DNA of 33,040 nt from an uncultured Bacteroidales bacterium (GTDB taxonomy: Bacteria > Bacteroidota > Bacteroidia > Bacteroidales > FEN-979): assembly GCA_903959905.1 (NCBI GenBank), contig CAJBYO010000040.1, forward strand, positions 1 to 33,040, written 5' to 3'. The translations under genes were made by a program, and so were the position numbers. The notes under the pieces are model-generated. The model made no database searches and was not told the DNA's origin. It saw nothing but the letters and a program-made list of their open reading frames with translations. Below are positions 17,411-26,909 of this stretch, one piece after another (positions within the stretch are counted from its first letter, which is position 1; each line of letters begins with the position of its first letter).

Positions 17411-18148
17411 ATGGCTGTTTCAAACATACTTGAAAACCTGAATCCCAATGTGTCTGTCGACTGCGTTGTATTCGGTTTTGAGTTCGGCAAACTTGACATA
17501 CTGCTGATTGAGCGGAACATGTTGTATGAAGGGACAGAATTTAAGGACTTAAAGTTGCCTGGCGACCTTGTTCGCAAGGATGAAGACCTTGACACTGCCG
17601 CCTCCAGGGTTCTCAGGGAACTCACCGGCCTTGGCAACATCTATCTCAAGCAATACCTGGCATTCGGATCACCCGACCGGCTTTTGAGGCAACCCCGCGA
17701 CCTCGAGTGGCTGAGGAGCATCGGCCACCCGGAGGAGATTGTCGTAACGGTTGCCTACTATTCGCTTATCAATATTGACCACGACATGGGTGCCAGTTAT
17801 AAACTCCAGCCAAATGCACGCTGGTACACGGTTTCGGAGGTGAACGAGCTTGCCTTTGACCATATGACGATCGTCAGGGAGGCCCTTAAAGCCCTTCGCA
17901 CCGACCTTATTTCAAAACCCATTGCATTTGAACTTCTTCCCCCCAAATTTACACTGGGCATGATGCAGCAGCTGTATGAGGTGATCCTGGGGACCAAACT
18001 GGATAAACGAAATTTTCGCAAGAAAGTGGCCAACATGCCCTACATCATTCCGATCAACGAAAAACAGGTGGATGTGTCGCACAAACCGGCTCAATTCCAC
18101 AGCTTCAACCACAAGGTTTATTTAAAGAACAAGAAGGATTCGTTTTAA
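17411..18148 (+). CDS. Nudix-fold transcriptional regulator (NrtR/AraR-like)
   Basis: Probable DNA-binding sugar or nucleotide sensor of 245 residues. The N-terminal Nudix fold (about 10-150) contains a Nudix box at 52-74 that has lost key residues: the leading Gly is Asp52, and in the REUxEE core two of three metal-binding glutamates are replaced (V67 and L71; E70 remains), so hydrolysis is unlikely. The C-terminal region (about 175-230) has the winged-helix tail typical of NrtR-type regulators, including LLPPKFTLGMMQQLYE and LDKRNFRKKV. In Bacteroidota this architecture includes AraR, an arabinose-responsive regulator (known for that family). It faces the glucan locus across the divergent control region and lies 15 bp before an aldo/keto reductase gene, with which it is probably co-transcribed. 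Its effector here is unknown. Confidence 0.88.
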   Translation: MAVSNILENLNPNVSVDCVVFGFEFGKLDILLIERNMLYEGTEFKDLKLPGDLVRKDEDLDTAASRVLRELTGLGNIYLKQYLAFGSPDRLLRQPRDLEWLRSIGHPEEIVVTVAYYSLINIDHDMGASYKLQPNARWYTVSEVNELAFDHMTIVREALKALRTDLISKPIAFELLPPKFTLGMMQQLYEVILGTKLDKRNFRKKVANMPYIIPINEKQVDVSHKPAQFHSFNHKVYLKNKKDSF

Positions 18149-18163
18149 CACTCAGTTACAATT

Positions 18164-19138
18164 ATGGAAAATCAGGTCAGTCTGAGAAAACCGGGAAAAT
18201 CAGAGCTCCTGATCTCCCCGATCGGTTTAGGGTGCTGGCAATTCAGCAAACAGGGAAACCTGGCCGGCAAATACTGGCCAACGCTTGATGATAACCTTAT
18301 CCGGGAGGTGGTTAAAACCAGCCTGGAAGGTGGAATCAACTGGTTCGACACCGCGGAGATTTATGGGAAAGGTGAATCAGAAAAAGCGCTGGCCAGGGCA
18401 CTTCTTGCACTGAATAAAAAGCCGGGCGAGGTGATCATTGCCACTAAATGGTGGCCCATTTTCCGCACAGCGTCAAACATTGGAGCAACAATCGACGACA
18501 GGATCGCGGCTCTTTCCCCTTTCCCGATCGACCTTTACCAGGTGCATCAGCCCTGGGGCTTTTCCTCGGAAGTTGCAGAAATGGAGGCCATGGCCAGGCT
18601 GGTGGCGGCAAAGAAAATAAAACATGTTGGTGTAAGTAACTTTTCTGCCAAAAAAATGCGCAGTGCCTGGAAAACTCTTCAAAAAGCAGGCATCAGCCTG
18701 GTCTCAAACCAGGTTCAATACAGTTTGCTCAACCGGAGTATTGAATCAGACGGAATCCTCGAAACCGCAAAGGAACTTGGGATCACCATCATTGCCTTTT
18801 CACCACTGGCTCAGGGACTGGTAACGGGAAAATTTCACGACAACCCTGCATTGCTGGAAAATATCGGGTTCCGAAAACACTCATCACGCTTCAAACCGAA
18901 AGGAATTGAAAAAAGCCGGCCCGTTGCTGAAACGGTCAAAAAACTTGCCGTTAAATACCAGGCAACTCCTTCACAGGTCGCGCTCAGCTGGCTGATCAAT
19001 TTCAGCGGCGACACCGTGGTCGCCATCCCCGGGGCAACAAAGGCTGCACATGCTGCTGAAAACACAGGTGCAATGAACATCAGGCTTTCACCGGAAGACA
19101 TGGCATTGCTTGATGATGTCAGTAAAGGATTCAGGTAG
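18164..19138 (+). CDS. Aldo/keto reductase
   Basis: Cytoplasmic NAD(P)H-dependent oxidoreductase of 324 residues in a (beta/alpha)8 barrel. Family features are IGLGCWQF, the catalytic tetrad D62 (WFDTAEIYG), Y67, K95 (ATKWW) and H128 (YQVHQP), GVSNFSAKKM, and the cofactor-binding IPGATKAAHAAEN near the C-terminus. The length is normal. It starts 15 bp after the Nudix regulator, so a joint transcript is likely. Whether it reduces a sugar aldehyde or ketose from the neighbouring glucan pathway, or an unrelated carbonyl, cannot be told from the sequence. Confidence 0.93.
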   Translation: MENQVSLRKPGKSELLISPIGLGCWQFSKQGNLAGKYWPTLDDNLIREVVKTSLEGGINWFDTAEIYGKGESEKALARALLALNKKPGEVIIATKWWPIFRTASNIGATIDDRIAALSPFPIDLYQVHQPWGFSSEVAEMEAMARLVAAKKIKHVGVSNFSAKKMRSAWKTLQKAGISLVSNQVQYSLLNRSIESDGILETAKELGITIIAFSPLAQGLVTGKFHDNPALLENIGFRKHSSRFKPKGIEKSRPVAETVKKLAVKYQATPSQVALSWLINFSGDTVVAIPGATKAAHAAENTGAMNIRLSPEDMALLDDVSKGFR

Positions 19139-19193
19139 CCGGTAACCTTATGAACAACCCATTACTATCGAATTCTTTGTATTACCAGGTAAA

Positions 19194-21137
19194 ATGAACG
19201 CTAAAATGAAAACAACCGTCCTATTATTCTGCCTGTTTTATTCCAGTCTGCTTTACTCCCAGGTAACTTTTGATGCTTCGGCCCTCGACAACATTGCGAA
19301 ACAGGAACAGAACGCCTTCCGCATGAAACGGATCCCGGCATCCGCAGAAAATACCGCCAACTATGATGTTAAATGGTACAGGTGCCGCTGGAACATTGAT
19401 CCGGCAGTGAAGGCAATTTCCGGCGACGTGACAACGTTGTTCACTCCTGTTGGCACGGGACTCACCTCCATGGTATTTGACCTGAACCAGGCGTTGACGG
19501 TTGATTCTGTGCGATACCGTAATAATTTAATCACATGGACGCATCTTTTGCACCAGGTGAACATCGTTTTACCCCACGTGATCCCGGTAAACACCCCCGA
19601 CTCTGTTACTGTTTTTTATCACGGTATTCCGCCCGATAACGGGTTTGGCGCTTTTGAGCAAAGCACCCACAACGGGGCACCAATCATCTGGACCCTGTCG
19701 GAACCCTATGGCTCCAGCGACTGGTGGCCCTGTAAAAACGGGCTTACCGATAAAACCGACTCCCTCGATATTTTCATCCGCACACCCAAACCCTTCAAAT
19801 CGGCCAGCAACGGGACACTTGTGTCGGAAACGAATGCCGGTTCAGATATCATTTACCACTGGAAACACCGTTACCCGGTTGCCGCCTACCTGATCTGCCT
19901 GGCTGTGACCAATTATGCGCAGTATACCCACTTTGTCCCCTATAATTCCGGCATTCTGCCGGTTGTCAACTATGTTTACCCCGAGGATTCCGCGGTTGTT
20001 GTTACACAAACAGCCTCCATTGTGCCCATGATCCAGCTGTACGACACCCTGTTCGGAGTATATCCTTTTCAGAACGAAAAATACGGCCACGCCCAGTTTG
20101 GATGGGGAGGCGGCATGGAACACCAGACCATGACTTTTCTTGGCGGCTTCGGCTATGAACTCTTGGCGCATGAACTGGCCCATCAGTGGTTCGGCGACAA
20201 AGTTACCTGCGGCAGCTGGACCGACATCTGGTTAAACGAGGGGTTTGCAACCTATCTTTCCGGCCTTGCTTACGAACATCTCGCCCCGATCTACTGGAAA
20301 AGGTTCAGGGAGGTGCGCATCAAGAGTATCGTAAGTTCACCCGGTGGTTCCGTATTCTGCCCCGACACCACCAGCGTTAACCGGATTTTTGACAGCCGTC
20401 TCTCGTATGCCAAAGGAGCGATGATTCTTCATCAGCTGCGCTGGCTTATGGGTGATGCGGCATTTTTTACAGGCCTGAACAATTATCTTTCTGATGCCGC
20501 CATCGGATACGGATTTGCCCGTACAGCACAATTGAAATCGCACATTGAAGCGACCAGCGGACTTGACCTCACAGGCTATTTTAACGACTGGTACACCGGC
20601 GAAGGATTCCCTTCCTACCAGGTCAACTGGGAACAAACCGGGGATACCGTTTCTTTTACCGTGAAGCAAACCCAGTCGCACCCTTCCGTGTCCTTTTTTG
20701 AGATGAACATTCCCGTCAGGTTTAAAAATGCCTCAAAGGATACGCTGATGCGGTTTACCAACACCTTCTCAGGCCAGGCTTTTAAGGCAAGGATTTCATT
20801 CCACGCCGACTCCCTGCTCTTTGATCCTGATTACCAGCTGATTTCTGCCAACAATACAATTAATGCCGTGGCTGAGCATCCCCGGTCAAACGGGATGGAA
20901 GCCTATCCCAACCCTGCATCAGAACAAATTACATTCAGTTTCAATGCCTCCATCAGCAGCGGAGGGGGAACGATATGGATCTTTGACCATTCAGGGAGGC
21001 TGGCAAACATGGTTGCTGTTTCCGCAGGTCAGCATGAAACCATTGTTAACACAGGCCATTATGCACCGGGGTTATATTTCTATGTTTGCAAAATGGGTGA
21101 ATTCCGGAAAAGTGATAAAATCGTGATTGTACGGTAA
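19194..21137 (+). CDS. T9SS-secreted M1-family metallopeptidase
   Basis: Secreted zinc aminopeptidase-like enzyme, 647 residues. The signal peptide ends near LLYSQ (residue 23); a second Met at codon 5 could also be the start. The N-terminal beta-domain (about 55-245) is followed by the catalytic domain with GGGMEHQ (305-311), an M1 exopeptidase-type motif in which the usual final Asn is His, then HELAH (H326, E327, H330) and E349 in WLNEG, an exact HExxH-x18-E arrangement. It lacks the long C-terminal helical domain of full-length M1 enzymes; instead an Ig-like segment and a T9SS sorting domain (from YPNPAS, about 575-647) complete the protein. It stands 55 bp after the aldo/keto reductase and converges on the next gene. 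Confidence 0.93.
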   Translation: MNAKMKTTVLLFCLFYSSLLYSQVTFDASALDNIAKQEQNAFRMKRIPASAENTANYDVKWYRCRWNIDPAVKAISGDVTTLFTPVGTGLTSMVFDLNQALTVDSVRYRNNLITWTHLLHQVNIVLPHVIPVNTPDSVTVFYHGIPPDNGFGAFEQSTHNGAPIIWTLSEPYGSSDWWPCKNGLTDKTDSLDIFIRTPKPFKSASNGTLVSETNAGSDIIYHWKHRYPVAAYLICLAVTNYAQYTHFVPYNSGILPVVNYVYPEDSAVVVTQTASIVPMIQLYDTLFGVYPFQNEKYGHAQFGWGGGMEHQTMTFLGGFGYELLAHELAHQWFGDKVTCGSWTDIWLNEGFATYLSGLAYEHLAPIYWKRFREVRIKSIVSSPGGSVFCPDTTSVNRIFDSRLSYAKGAMILHQLRWLMGDAAFFTGLNNYLSDAAIGYGFARTAQLKSHIEATSGLDLTGYFNDWYTGEGFPSYQVNWEQTGDTVSFTVKQTQSHPSVSFFEMNIPVRFKNASKDTLMRFTNTFSGQAFKARISFHADSLLFDPDYQLISANNTINAVAEHPRSNGMEAYPNPASEQITFSFNASISSGGGTIWIFDHSGRLANMVAVSAGQHETIVNTGHYAPGLYFYVCKMGEFRKSDKIVIVR

Positions 21138-21146
21138 ATCTTGCCT

Positions 21147-21175
21147 GTTGTTCAGCCGCCCTAAGGCTGTTCAAC
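21147..21175. terminator. Weak hairpin in the convergent gap
   Basis: GTTG-TT-CAGCC, a 7-nt loop, GGCTG-TT-CAAC form a stem with one internal 2-nt bulge in the 33-bp gap between converging genes, overlapping the stop of the minus-strand gene. There is no T-tract on either side, so termination is only a possibility. Confidence 0.3.
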
Positions 21176-23648
21176 GGTTAATAAACTTCACCATCCTGAA
21201 AAAGCGGTCATTTTTAAGGTTGATGATGTACAACCCCTTTGGGAGTTGCGACAGGTCATAGTCACGACCCGGGAACCCGCCGCCGTAAAAACTGATTTTG
21301 TCATTCAATACCACTTCGCCCATCATTGTTGTGATTTCCACGTCCAGGTCCTGTCCGTGGTATTTTATCTCCAGGTGAATCTTGCCGTTTCCCGGGTTTG
21401 GATAAACCGTAAATGATCCTTCAGGCAGCAGATCTTCAATTCCTTCGCAGGCTGAAAATGAGAAGAAAACCCTGGAATCGGCCGAGTCGACACATCCGTA
21501 TTCATTTAAAACTCTTACCCGGTACGACTGCATGTCATACCCTATTCCCGTTGTCCCCACCTCGATAGACTGGGTGGTTGCACCGTTCGACCAGTAATAG
21601 TCGGAACCGGGATTTCCGGCATCCAGCAACATCGTCTGATAGATGCAAGCTGTGGTATCGGCAGGCCAGTTGGGAAATACCGGAACCGGTCTCACCTGCA
21701 CGGTTACCTGACCTGTGGTGCTGTTAAACCCGTCGCTGACGGCAAGCAAATAACTGGTGGTTTCTCCCGGGCTCACCTGGGGGTTGGCAGCCTGTGATGA
21801 AAAGCCAGCAGGCGTTGACGACCACGAATAGCTATATGTTCCCGAACCTCCGCCGACCATGGCGTGAAGCCCGGTGGATTCACCTTTGCAAATGACAGAT
21901 GGCGTTGCAACCGGGTTGCACGCGAGGGGACTGCCGGTGACAGAGACAGTTACCTGCGCCACCTCGCTGAGGCACCCTGTGCCAAGGTCGGTTACAAGCA
22001 GTTGGAAAAGCGTGGTGCCGGTGAGATTTGTAAAGGTTGGATTCATATCTGCCGACGAATATCCCGGCGGAACGGAAGTCCAGTAATAACTGTAGTTCCC
22101 CGATCCTCCTGAGGCCGTTCCGTGAAGCGTCACATTCGTACCGTAAGGAATGCTTGTGCCTGCACCGGCATTTGCAGCCGGCTTTGGATTTACATTGACG
22201 GTGGTTGAACCGGAGATGGTGCTGAAGCCATCATTTACCTGGAGCGCATAGATGGTGGTGGCTGTCGGGAAAACAGTGGGGTTGAGCAGGTTTGAAGTAA
22301 AGCCGGGGGGATTCGACGTCCATGAACATGTATAATTTCCACTCCCACCTGAAATCAGTGCATTCAGTTGAGCTGAAGCCCCCACGCAGATGGTTCCCGG
22401 CTGGGCTGATGCCGTGAGGCCAAGCGGACCGCCAACCACGGTGACAAGAACATCGGCCGTACCGTGGCAACCGGCATTATCGGTAACATTTAAAACAAAG
22501 TTTACCGAGGCGCCCATGTTAATGGTAACCGGCTGGGCAACATTGGGATTAACAAGCATGGCTGCGGGTTCCCAGTGACAGGTATAAGGGGCGGCTCCGC
22601 CGGTTACAGCGCCGTGAAGCGTGATGATCGCCCCGTTGGCCACCGTGGTATCGTTACCGGCCGAAACACCCGGGGCATTGATCTCCGTGAGCTGGAACGG
22701 ATATCCCTGGTAAACACACACATTATCGCACAGGTCGCGAATGTCGCCAACAATGTTCAGGGTGTAGCTTCCGGCTGAAAGAAGCGGGGTAACCAGGAGT
22801 TTGCAGCTTCTTCCGTTGGTTGCTCCTGTTCCGCAATCGTCAGACTTTACCTGGGTGATTGCATAGGTGCCGGCCGGGCCGGTGAGGCTGAATTTTTCGG
22901 GATGGTGATAAACATCCACGCATTTTACATTTTCCGAAAAACGGAAAAAGAGGCTGTCGGAACCCGCGCAGGAAATTGTTTGCTGAATGGAATCAATAAC
23001 TGACGGGGTGACATCAAAGATGGAGGCAGTGGATCCGCTGAAATCAAGCGTGTAGCCCGACTGGTTGGTTGATGACCAGTTGCTGACGTTCAACACATAG
23101 GTTTGACCTGCCAGAACGTTCAGGTCCCTGTTGAACTTCTTTCCTGACAACCCGGGACCGTTGCAGTTCAGGTTATTCCCGAGAACGGTACTGATGCCGG
23201 TAGGTCCGTTGGTGCCAGTTACGCCATAAGAATTGCAGCTTACCTGCAATTCCGAGGCATTGGTATATATCTGATCACACCCTGCGTTGGTCATGTTGAA
23301 TAGCGACCAGTCATAATCATTGGCGGCATTGTTGGGCGTCAGGGTGAACCTGAGTATCCCTGTGGTTTGAACTGTGATGATATAGAATACGTCGTTCTTC
23401 TCTCCGTCCATGCATAGCGGGCACAAACCGTTGTTCCTGATCTCAGGGTATACATTGCCATGACCGGTATAGGAGGTAGTGGTTGAATATACAGGCTGGC
23501 AAACCGGGATGGCACCCAGGCAATCCTGAACGGTGGGTGCTCCCAGCATCTGCTGGCTGAAAGCGGGCACTGCCATCAATAGCAGCAGAAGGAGGCTTGC
23601 CGTTACCGTAAGGATTTTTGATGGTGACTTTCGTAAAATCATGGTCAT
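21171..23648 (-). CDS. T9SS-secreted PKD/Ig-like repeat protein (adhesin-like)
   Basis: Large cell-surface or secreted protein of 825 residues. A signal peptide (about 1-31, ending PAFSQ) precedes a Cys-rich N-terminal beta-domain (about 36-210: DCLGAIPVC, GEKNDVFYIITV, YDWSLFNMT, GPTGIST) of a type common in Bacteroidota proteins with gliding- or T9SS-type C-termini. A second domain with SDSLFFRFSENVKCVDVY (about 220-325) follows, then three to four PKD/Ig-like repeats with GGxGxYxxxWxSxPxG patterns (about 335-660), a further Ig-like unit, and a T9SS sorting domain from YPNPGNGK (about 745-825). No enzyme motif is visible. Adhesion or biofilm matrix is the likely role, by family analogy. The first ATG at 23648 and a second at 23642 are both possible starts. 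Confidence 0.85.
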   Translation of the reverse strand: MTMILRKSPSKILTVTASLLLLLLMAVPAFSQQMLGAPTVQDCLGAIPVCQPVYSTTTSYTGHGNVYPEIRNNGLCPLCMDGEKNDVFYIITVQTTGILRFTLTPNNAANDYDWSLFNMTNAGCDQIYTNASELQVSCNSYGVTGTNGPTGISTVLGNNLNCNGPGLSGKKFNRDLNVLAGQTYVLNVSNWSSTNQSGYTLDFSGSTASIFDVTPSVIDSIQQTISCAGSDSLFFRFSENVKCVDVYHHPEKFSLTGPAGTYAITQVKSDDCGTGATNGRSCKLLVTPLLSAGSYTLNIVGDIRDLCDNVCVYQGYPFQLTEINAPGVSAGNDTTVANGAIITLHGAVTGGAAPYTCHWEPAAMLVNPNVAQPVTINMGASVNFVLNVTDNAGCHGTADVLVTVVGGPLGLTASAQPGTICVGASAQLNALISGGSGNYTCSWTSNPPGFTSNLLNPTVFPTATTIYALQVNDGFSTISGSTTVNVNPKPAANAGAGTSIPYGTNVTLHGTASGGSGNYSYYWTSVPPGYSSADMNPTFTNLTGTTLFQLLVTDLGTGCLSEVAQVTVSVTGSPLACNPVATPSVICKGESTGLHAMVGGGSGTYSYSWSSTPAGFSSQAANPQVSPGETTSYLLAVSDGFNSTTGQVTVQVRPVPVFPNWPADTTACIYQTMLLDAGNPGSDYYWSNGATTQSIEVGTTGIGYDMQSYRVRVLNEYGCVDSADSRVFFSFSACEGIEDLLPEGSFTVYPNPGNGKIHLEIKYHGQDLDVEITTMMGEVVLNDKISFYGGGFPGRDYDLSQLPKGLYIINLKNDRFFRMVKFINR

Positions 23649-23661
23649 TATCTCTGGTTAG

Positions 23662-23669
23662 CAAATATA
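23662..23669 (-). promoter_or_regulatory. Possible -7 element for the repeat-protein gene
   Basis: TATATTTG on the minus strand fits TAnnTTTG and lies 14 nt before the ATG at 23648, implying a very short leader. No clear -33 TTTG is present at 19-21 nt. Confidence 0.35.
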
Positions 23670-23724
23670 TAAAGAATTTGCCCGGAACATCATTCCTCTC
23701 AGATGAAACCAGACTTCACGTGCA

Positions 23725-24510
23725 TTACGGATTCTTGAAATGCTCAAACTTCCATTCGCACAATAACTTGAACCGGTTCACCACATTGGAGGTAACCCGG
23801 TTGTGGATGCCTTCCCAGGTAGCGTTGATGAAATTGAGCTTTGACAGGGAGGTTTTCCCGTAAAAATTGAAGCCAACCATGAAAAACAATTGCGACATTG
23901 CGTGCTCACCCCGCTCGGGAATGGAGGTCCGCACATAAATGGAGAAGACGCCAATCGGGTATCCGCCGCTGCATTCGTAAAGAAAATAGCGGGCATTGTC
24001 TGTATCGGTCTGGTCGGGTAAGGGCTGTATGCGAAGAGCTTTCAGCATGAACAACTGCGGAAAATGGGGGTAAAAGAAATTCCTCTTGCCATCTGCCGGT
24101 ATGCCGGCACGACCAAAAAGTGTAATCTGAATTTCCTCCAGGGCAGGATCATGAAGATTTACGTGAGCGATGTGATTGGGCCAGCAGAGTGAATCCCCGT
24201 TCCACTTCATCAATTCGTTAAAAAGGAAACTGGCGGGTGCCTCTATCCCTATGCGGTGTATGTTCAGCAGCCGGTAACGGTCAACGTCAATCCCGATCCG
24301 CTGCATGATGCTTTCGCAATATACATGACGGTCTTCAACAGTATTAAATTTGATTAGCGTCTTAATTTTTGGCCTGTGCAGGAAATAATGCCGGATATCG
24401 GTAAAAATGTTGCTGGTACTGGTCAACGGAAAGACGGGGCTGTTTGTATGGTGCGGGAAGTCAGTGTTGCTGGGCATCTGGGGAGGTATGTTATTCCGTG
24501 CGGCGGACAT
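23725..24510 (-). CDS. Conserved-looking hypothetical protein, 261 residues
   Basis: I do not recognise the family. The product seems soluble: there is no signal peptide and no membrane segment. The start is taken at MSAARNN (24510); the open frame reaches 24579, but a TATATTTG promoter-like motif (24526-24519) lies between, so the longer form is less likely. Recognisable features are an aromatic-rich centre (NELMKWNGDSLCWPNHI, NFFYPHFPQLFML) and a C-terminus rich in Trp/Phe (FINATWEGIHNRV, RFKLLCEWKFEHF). The pattern of alternating strands and a long C-terminal helix could fit a helix-grip/SRPBCC-type fold, a weak guess only. It is divergent from the PocR histidine kinase gene across 188 bp. 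Confidence 0.7.
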   Translation of the reverse strand: MSAARNNIPPQMPSNTDFPHHTNSPVFPLTSTSNIFTDIRHYFLHRPKIKTLIKFNTVEDRHVYCESIMQRIGIDVDRYRLLNIHRIGIEAPASFLFNELMKWNGDSLCWPNHIAHVNLHDPALEEIQITLFGRAGIPADGKRNFFYPHFPQLFMLKALRIQPLPDQTDTDNARYFLYECSGGYPIGVFSIYVRTSIPERGEHAMSQLFFMVGFNFYGKTSLSKLNFINATWEGIHNRVTSNVVNRFKLLCEWKFEHFKNP

Positions 24511-24698
24511 TATGAATCCAAATATAGGATAATTTCGAGGTTTTACCTGAGTTTTATACCAAATATTTGTTTTCAACACATTATATCATATATTTACATG
24601 ATAAAATATGGTATTTGCCATTTCTTAATGGTGCATGGGGGAAATGCAACATAGAAACCTTACCAGTAGCAGACTCTAAACAATCAAATCTGTTTTAA

Positions 24699-26870
24699 AT
24701 GAAAACAGAAACTGCGGTCAACCACAAATTAACTGAATCAATATCCCACATTCAGTTTACTGATCTTTTCGACCTCCAGGAAATCCAACTTCTCCAGGAC
24801 CAGGTTTCAGATGCCATGGGTGTTGCTTCACTGATCACGCATCCGGATGGCACACCCATTACACGCCAGAGCAACTTCTGCAGATTGTGCAGTGAAATAA
24901 TACGAAAAACGGAAAAAGGACTTTCAAACTGCTATAAATCAAACATGGTGATTGGCATGGGAAATCATCAAGGGCCTGAAATACAGCACTGTCTGAGCGG
25001 TGGATTGTGGAATGCCGGCGCCAGCATAACGGTTGGCGGAAAACATGTGGCCAGCTGGCTGATCGGACAGGTTCGCAACGAAGAGCTGGATGAAGTCCGC
25101 ATCTTGCATTATGCAGATGAAATTGGCGCCGACCGGGATGAATTCATCGTAGCGCTGAAGGAAGTGCCCGTGATGCCACTCCCACAGTTTCAGAAATTAT
25201 CAAAAATGCTGTTTGCTTTTGCGAATGAACTTTCTGACAAAGCTTATACAAATTTATTGCTCAAAATTCAGGCGGCAGAGCGGGAAAAAGACCGTCAAAA
25301 ACTGATGGAAAGGGAAAATTTGCTGACACTGAGCACCCAGCGGCTTGAGTTGATGCTGCAGTCAGCAGGTGCGGGCACCTGGGACTGGGATATGGCATCC
25401 GGAGAACTTAAATGGTCCGATGAACTCTTTCAACTATTCGGGCTGAATCCTGCTGATGCTGAAGCAAATTTTGACGCATGGACCAAGGCTGTGCATCCAG
25501 GTGACAGGGAATTCGCCTCATCCCTTATTGAAATTGCTATCAGGGATAAAATACCCCTCCAGAGTGAATACAGGGTGGTACACCCAAACGGCGATGTCAG
25601 GTGGATCAACGCACTGGGAAATACAACGTACGACCAATCAGGGAAAGCACTGCGAATGCTTGGCATATGCACCGACATCACCGATAGAAAACAATCTGAA
25701 TTAGCCCTGAATGTAAGTGAAAGGCGATACCGGGAATTACTCGACACCCTGGAAGCAGGTATTGTTGTGCATGCACCCGATACCTCCATTATAACAAGCA
25801 ACCCAAAGGCGTCGGAGATACTTGGGTTGAGTAAAGATCAGATGAAGGGGAAACTGTCCATTGACCCCCGGTGGCAGTTTTTACTGGAAGATTCAACTCC
25901 GCTTAGTCTTGACCTGTACCCTGTAATGCAGTTATTAAACAGCAAAATGCCACTCCGCAACATGGTTATCGGAGTAAGCCGACCTGAAACAAATGACGTT
26001 GTGTGGGTCATCGTCAATGGCTTTCCTGTTTTTAATATTGAAGGTGAAATCTCAGAAGTGCTTATCAGCTTTATTGAAATAACAAAGCGAAAACATGCCG
26101 AGCAGGAACTGCATCGGTTAAATAACACACTTGAACAACGCGTGGCTGAACGCACCGGTCAGCTGGAAAGAACAAACAAGGAGCTTGAATTCCACTTGAA
26201 TGAAATTGAGCAGTTCTCCTATATCACAACACACGACCTGCAGGAGCCGCTGCGAACACTCAACACCTTTGCCGGGCTGATCCGTGATGGCTATTCCGGG
26301 TTACTTGATGAAGACGGAAATAAATACATCGATTTCATCTTTAAGTCTGCAAACAGAATGAGTGAACTTGTTCGCGGACTCTTTGAATATTCGCTGCTGG
26401 GAAAGGAAAGTTCAAAAACCGCCATCGACTGCAATGTGATTGCGGGGATCGTAATGGATGATCTTGCTGATACAATTGAGAAAAATAATGTCGAAATTCT
26501 CAGGAAGGAACTTCCTGTCATTACCGGTTATGGAAAGGAAATGCGCCTCCTTTTCCAGAACCTCCTGGAAAATGCGATCAAATTCCATAACAAAGAGGTT
26601 CACCCGGTGGTAAGGATATCGGCAGAACTTGTTGAACGTAACTGGGTATTCTCATTCGAGGACAATGGCATCGGGATTGACCGGAAAGACCGGGATAAAA
26701 TCTTCATTATCTTCCGGAGGATGCACAACCGGGAAGATTATAAAGGAACCGGAATCGGCCTGGCCCATTGTAAAAAAATAGTGGAATTGCATGGAGGTAA
26801 GATATGGGTTGAATCTGAACCTGACTCCGGAAGTAAATTCATGTTTACAATCCCGGCCGACCTCAATTAA
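24699..26870 (+). CDS. PocR-PAS-PAS sensor histidine kinase
   Basis: Cytoplasmic sensor kinase of 723 residues with no transmembrane segment. An N-terminal PocR-type ligand-binding domain (about 20-190) has the Cys cluster C61, C64, C78 and C98 and GGLWNAGASI, HVASWLIGQV; such domains are thought to bind small organic ligands. Two PAS domains follow (about 218-332 and 342-465), then a coiled-coil linker, HisKA with phosphoacceptor H512 (THDLQEP) and a HATPase_c domain with NLLENAIKF (N box), DNGIGI and GTGIGL. There is no receiver domain and no response-regulator gene next to it, so it is an orphan kinase. No full promoter match was found upstream. Confidence 0.92.
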   Translation: MKTETAVNHKLTESISHIQFTDLFDLQEIQLLQDQVSDAMGVASLITHPDGTPITRQSNFCRLCSEIIRKTEKGLSNCYKSNMVIGMGNHQGPEIQHCLSGGLWNAGASITVGGKHVASWLIGQVRNEELDEVRILHYADEIGADRDEFIVALKEVPVMPLPQFQKLSKMLFAFANELSDKAYTNLLLKIQAAEREKDRQKLMERENLLTLSTQRLELMLQSAGAGTWDWDMASGELKWSDELFQLFGLNPADAEANFDAWTKAVHPGDREFASSLIEIAIRDKIPLQSEYRVVHPNGDVRWINALGNTTYDQSGKALRMLGICTDITDRKQSELALNVSERRYRELLDTLEAGIVVHAPDTSIITSNPKASEILGLSKDQMKGKLSIDPRWQFLLEDSTPLSLDLYPVMQLLNSKMPLRNMVIGVSRPETNDVVWVIVNGFPVFNIEGEISEVLISFIEITKRKHAEQELHRLNNTLEQRVAERTGQLERTNKELEFHLNEIEQFSYITTHDLQEPLRTLNTFAGLIRDGYSGLLDEDGNKYIDFIFKSANRMSELVRGLFEYSLLGKESSKTAIDCNVIAGIVMDDLADTIEKNNVEILRKELPVITGYGKEMRLLFQNLLENAIKFHNKEVHPVVRISAELVERNWVFSFEDNGIGIDRKDRDKIFIIFRRMHNREDYKGTGIGLAHCKKIVELHGGKIWVESEPDSGSKFMFTIPADLN

Positions 26871-26909
26871 TATCTGAAATTATTCGTATATCAGCATTGA
26901 ATGAGTTGT

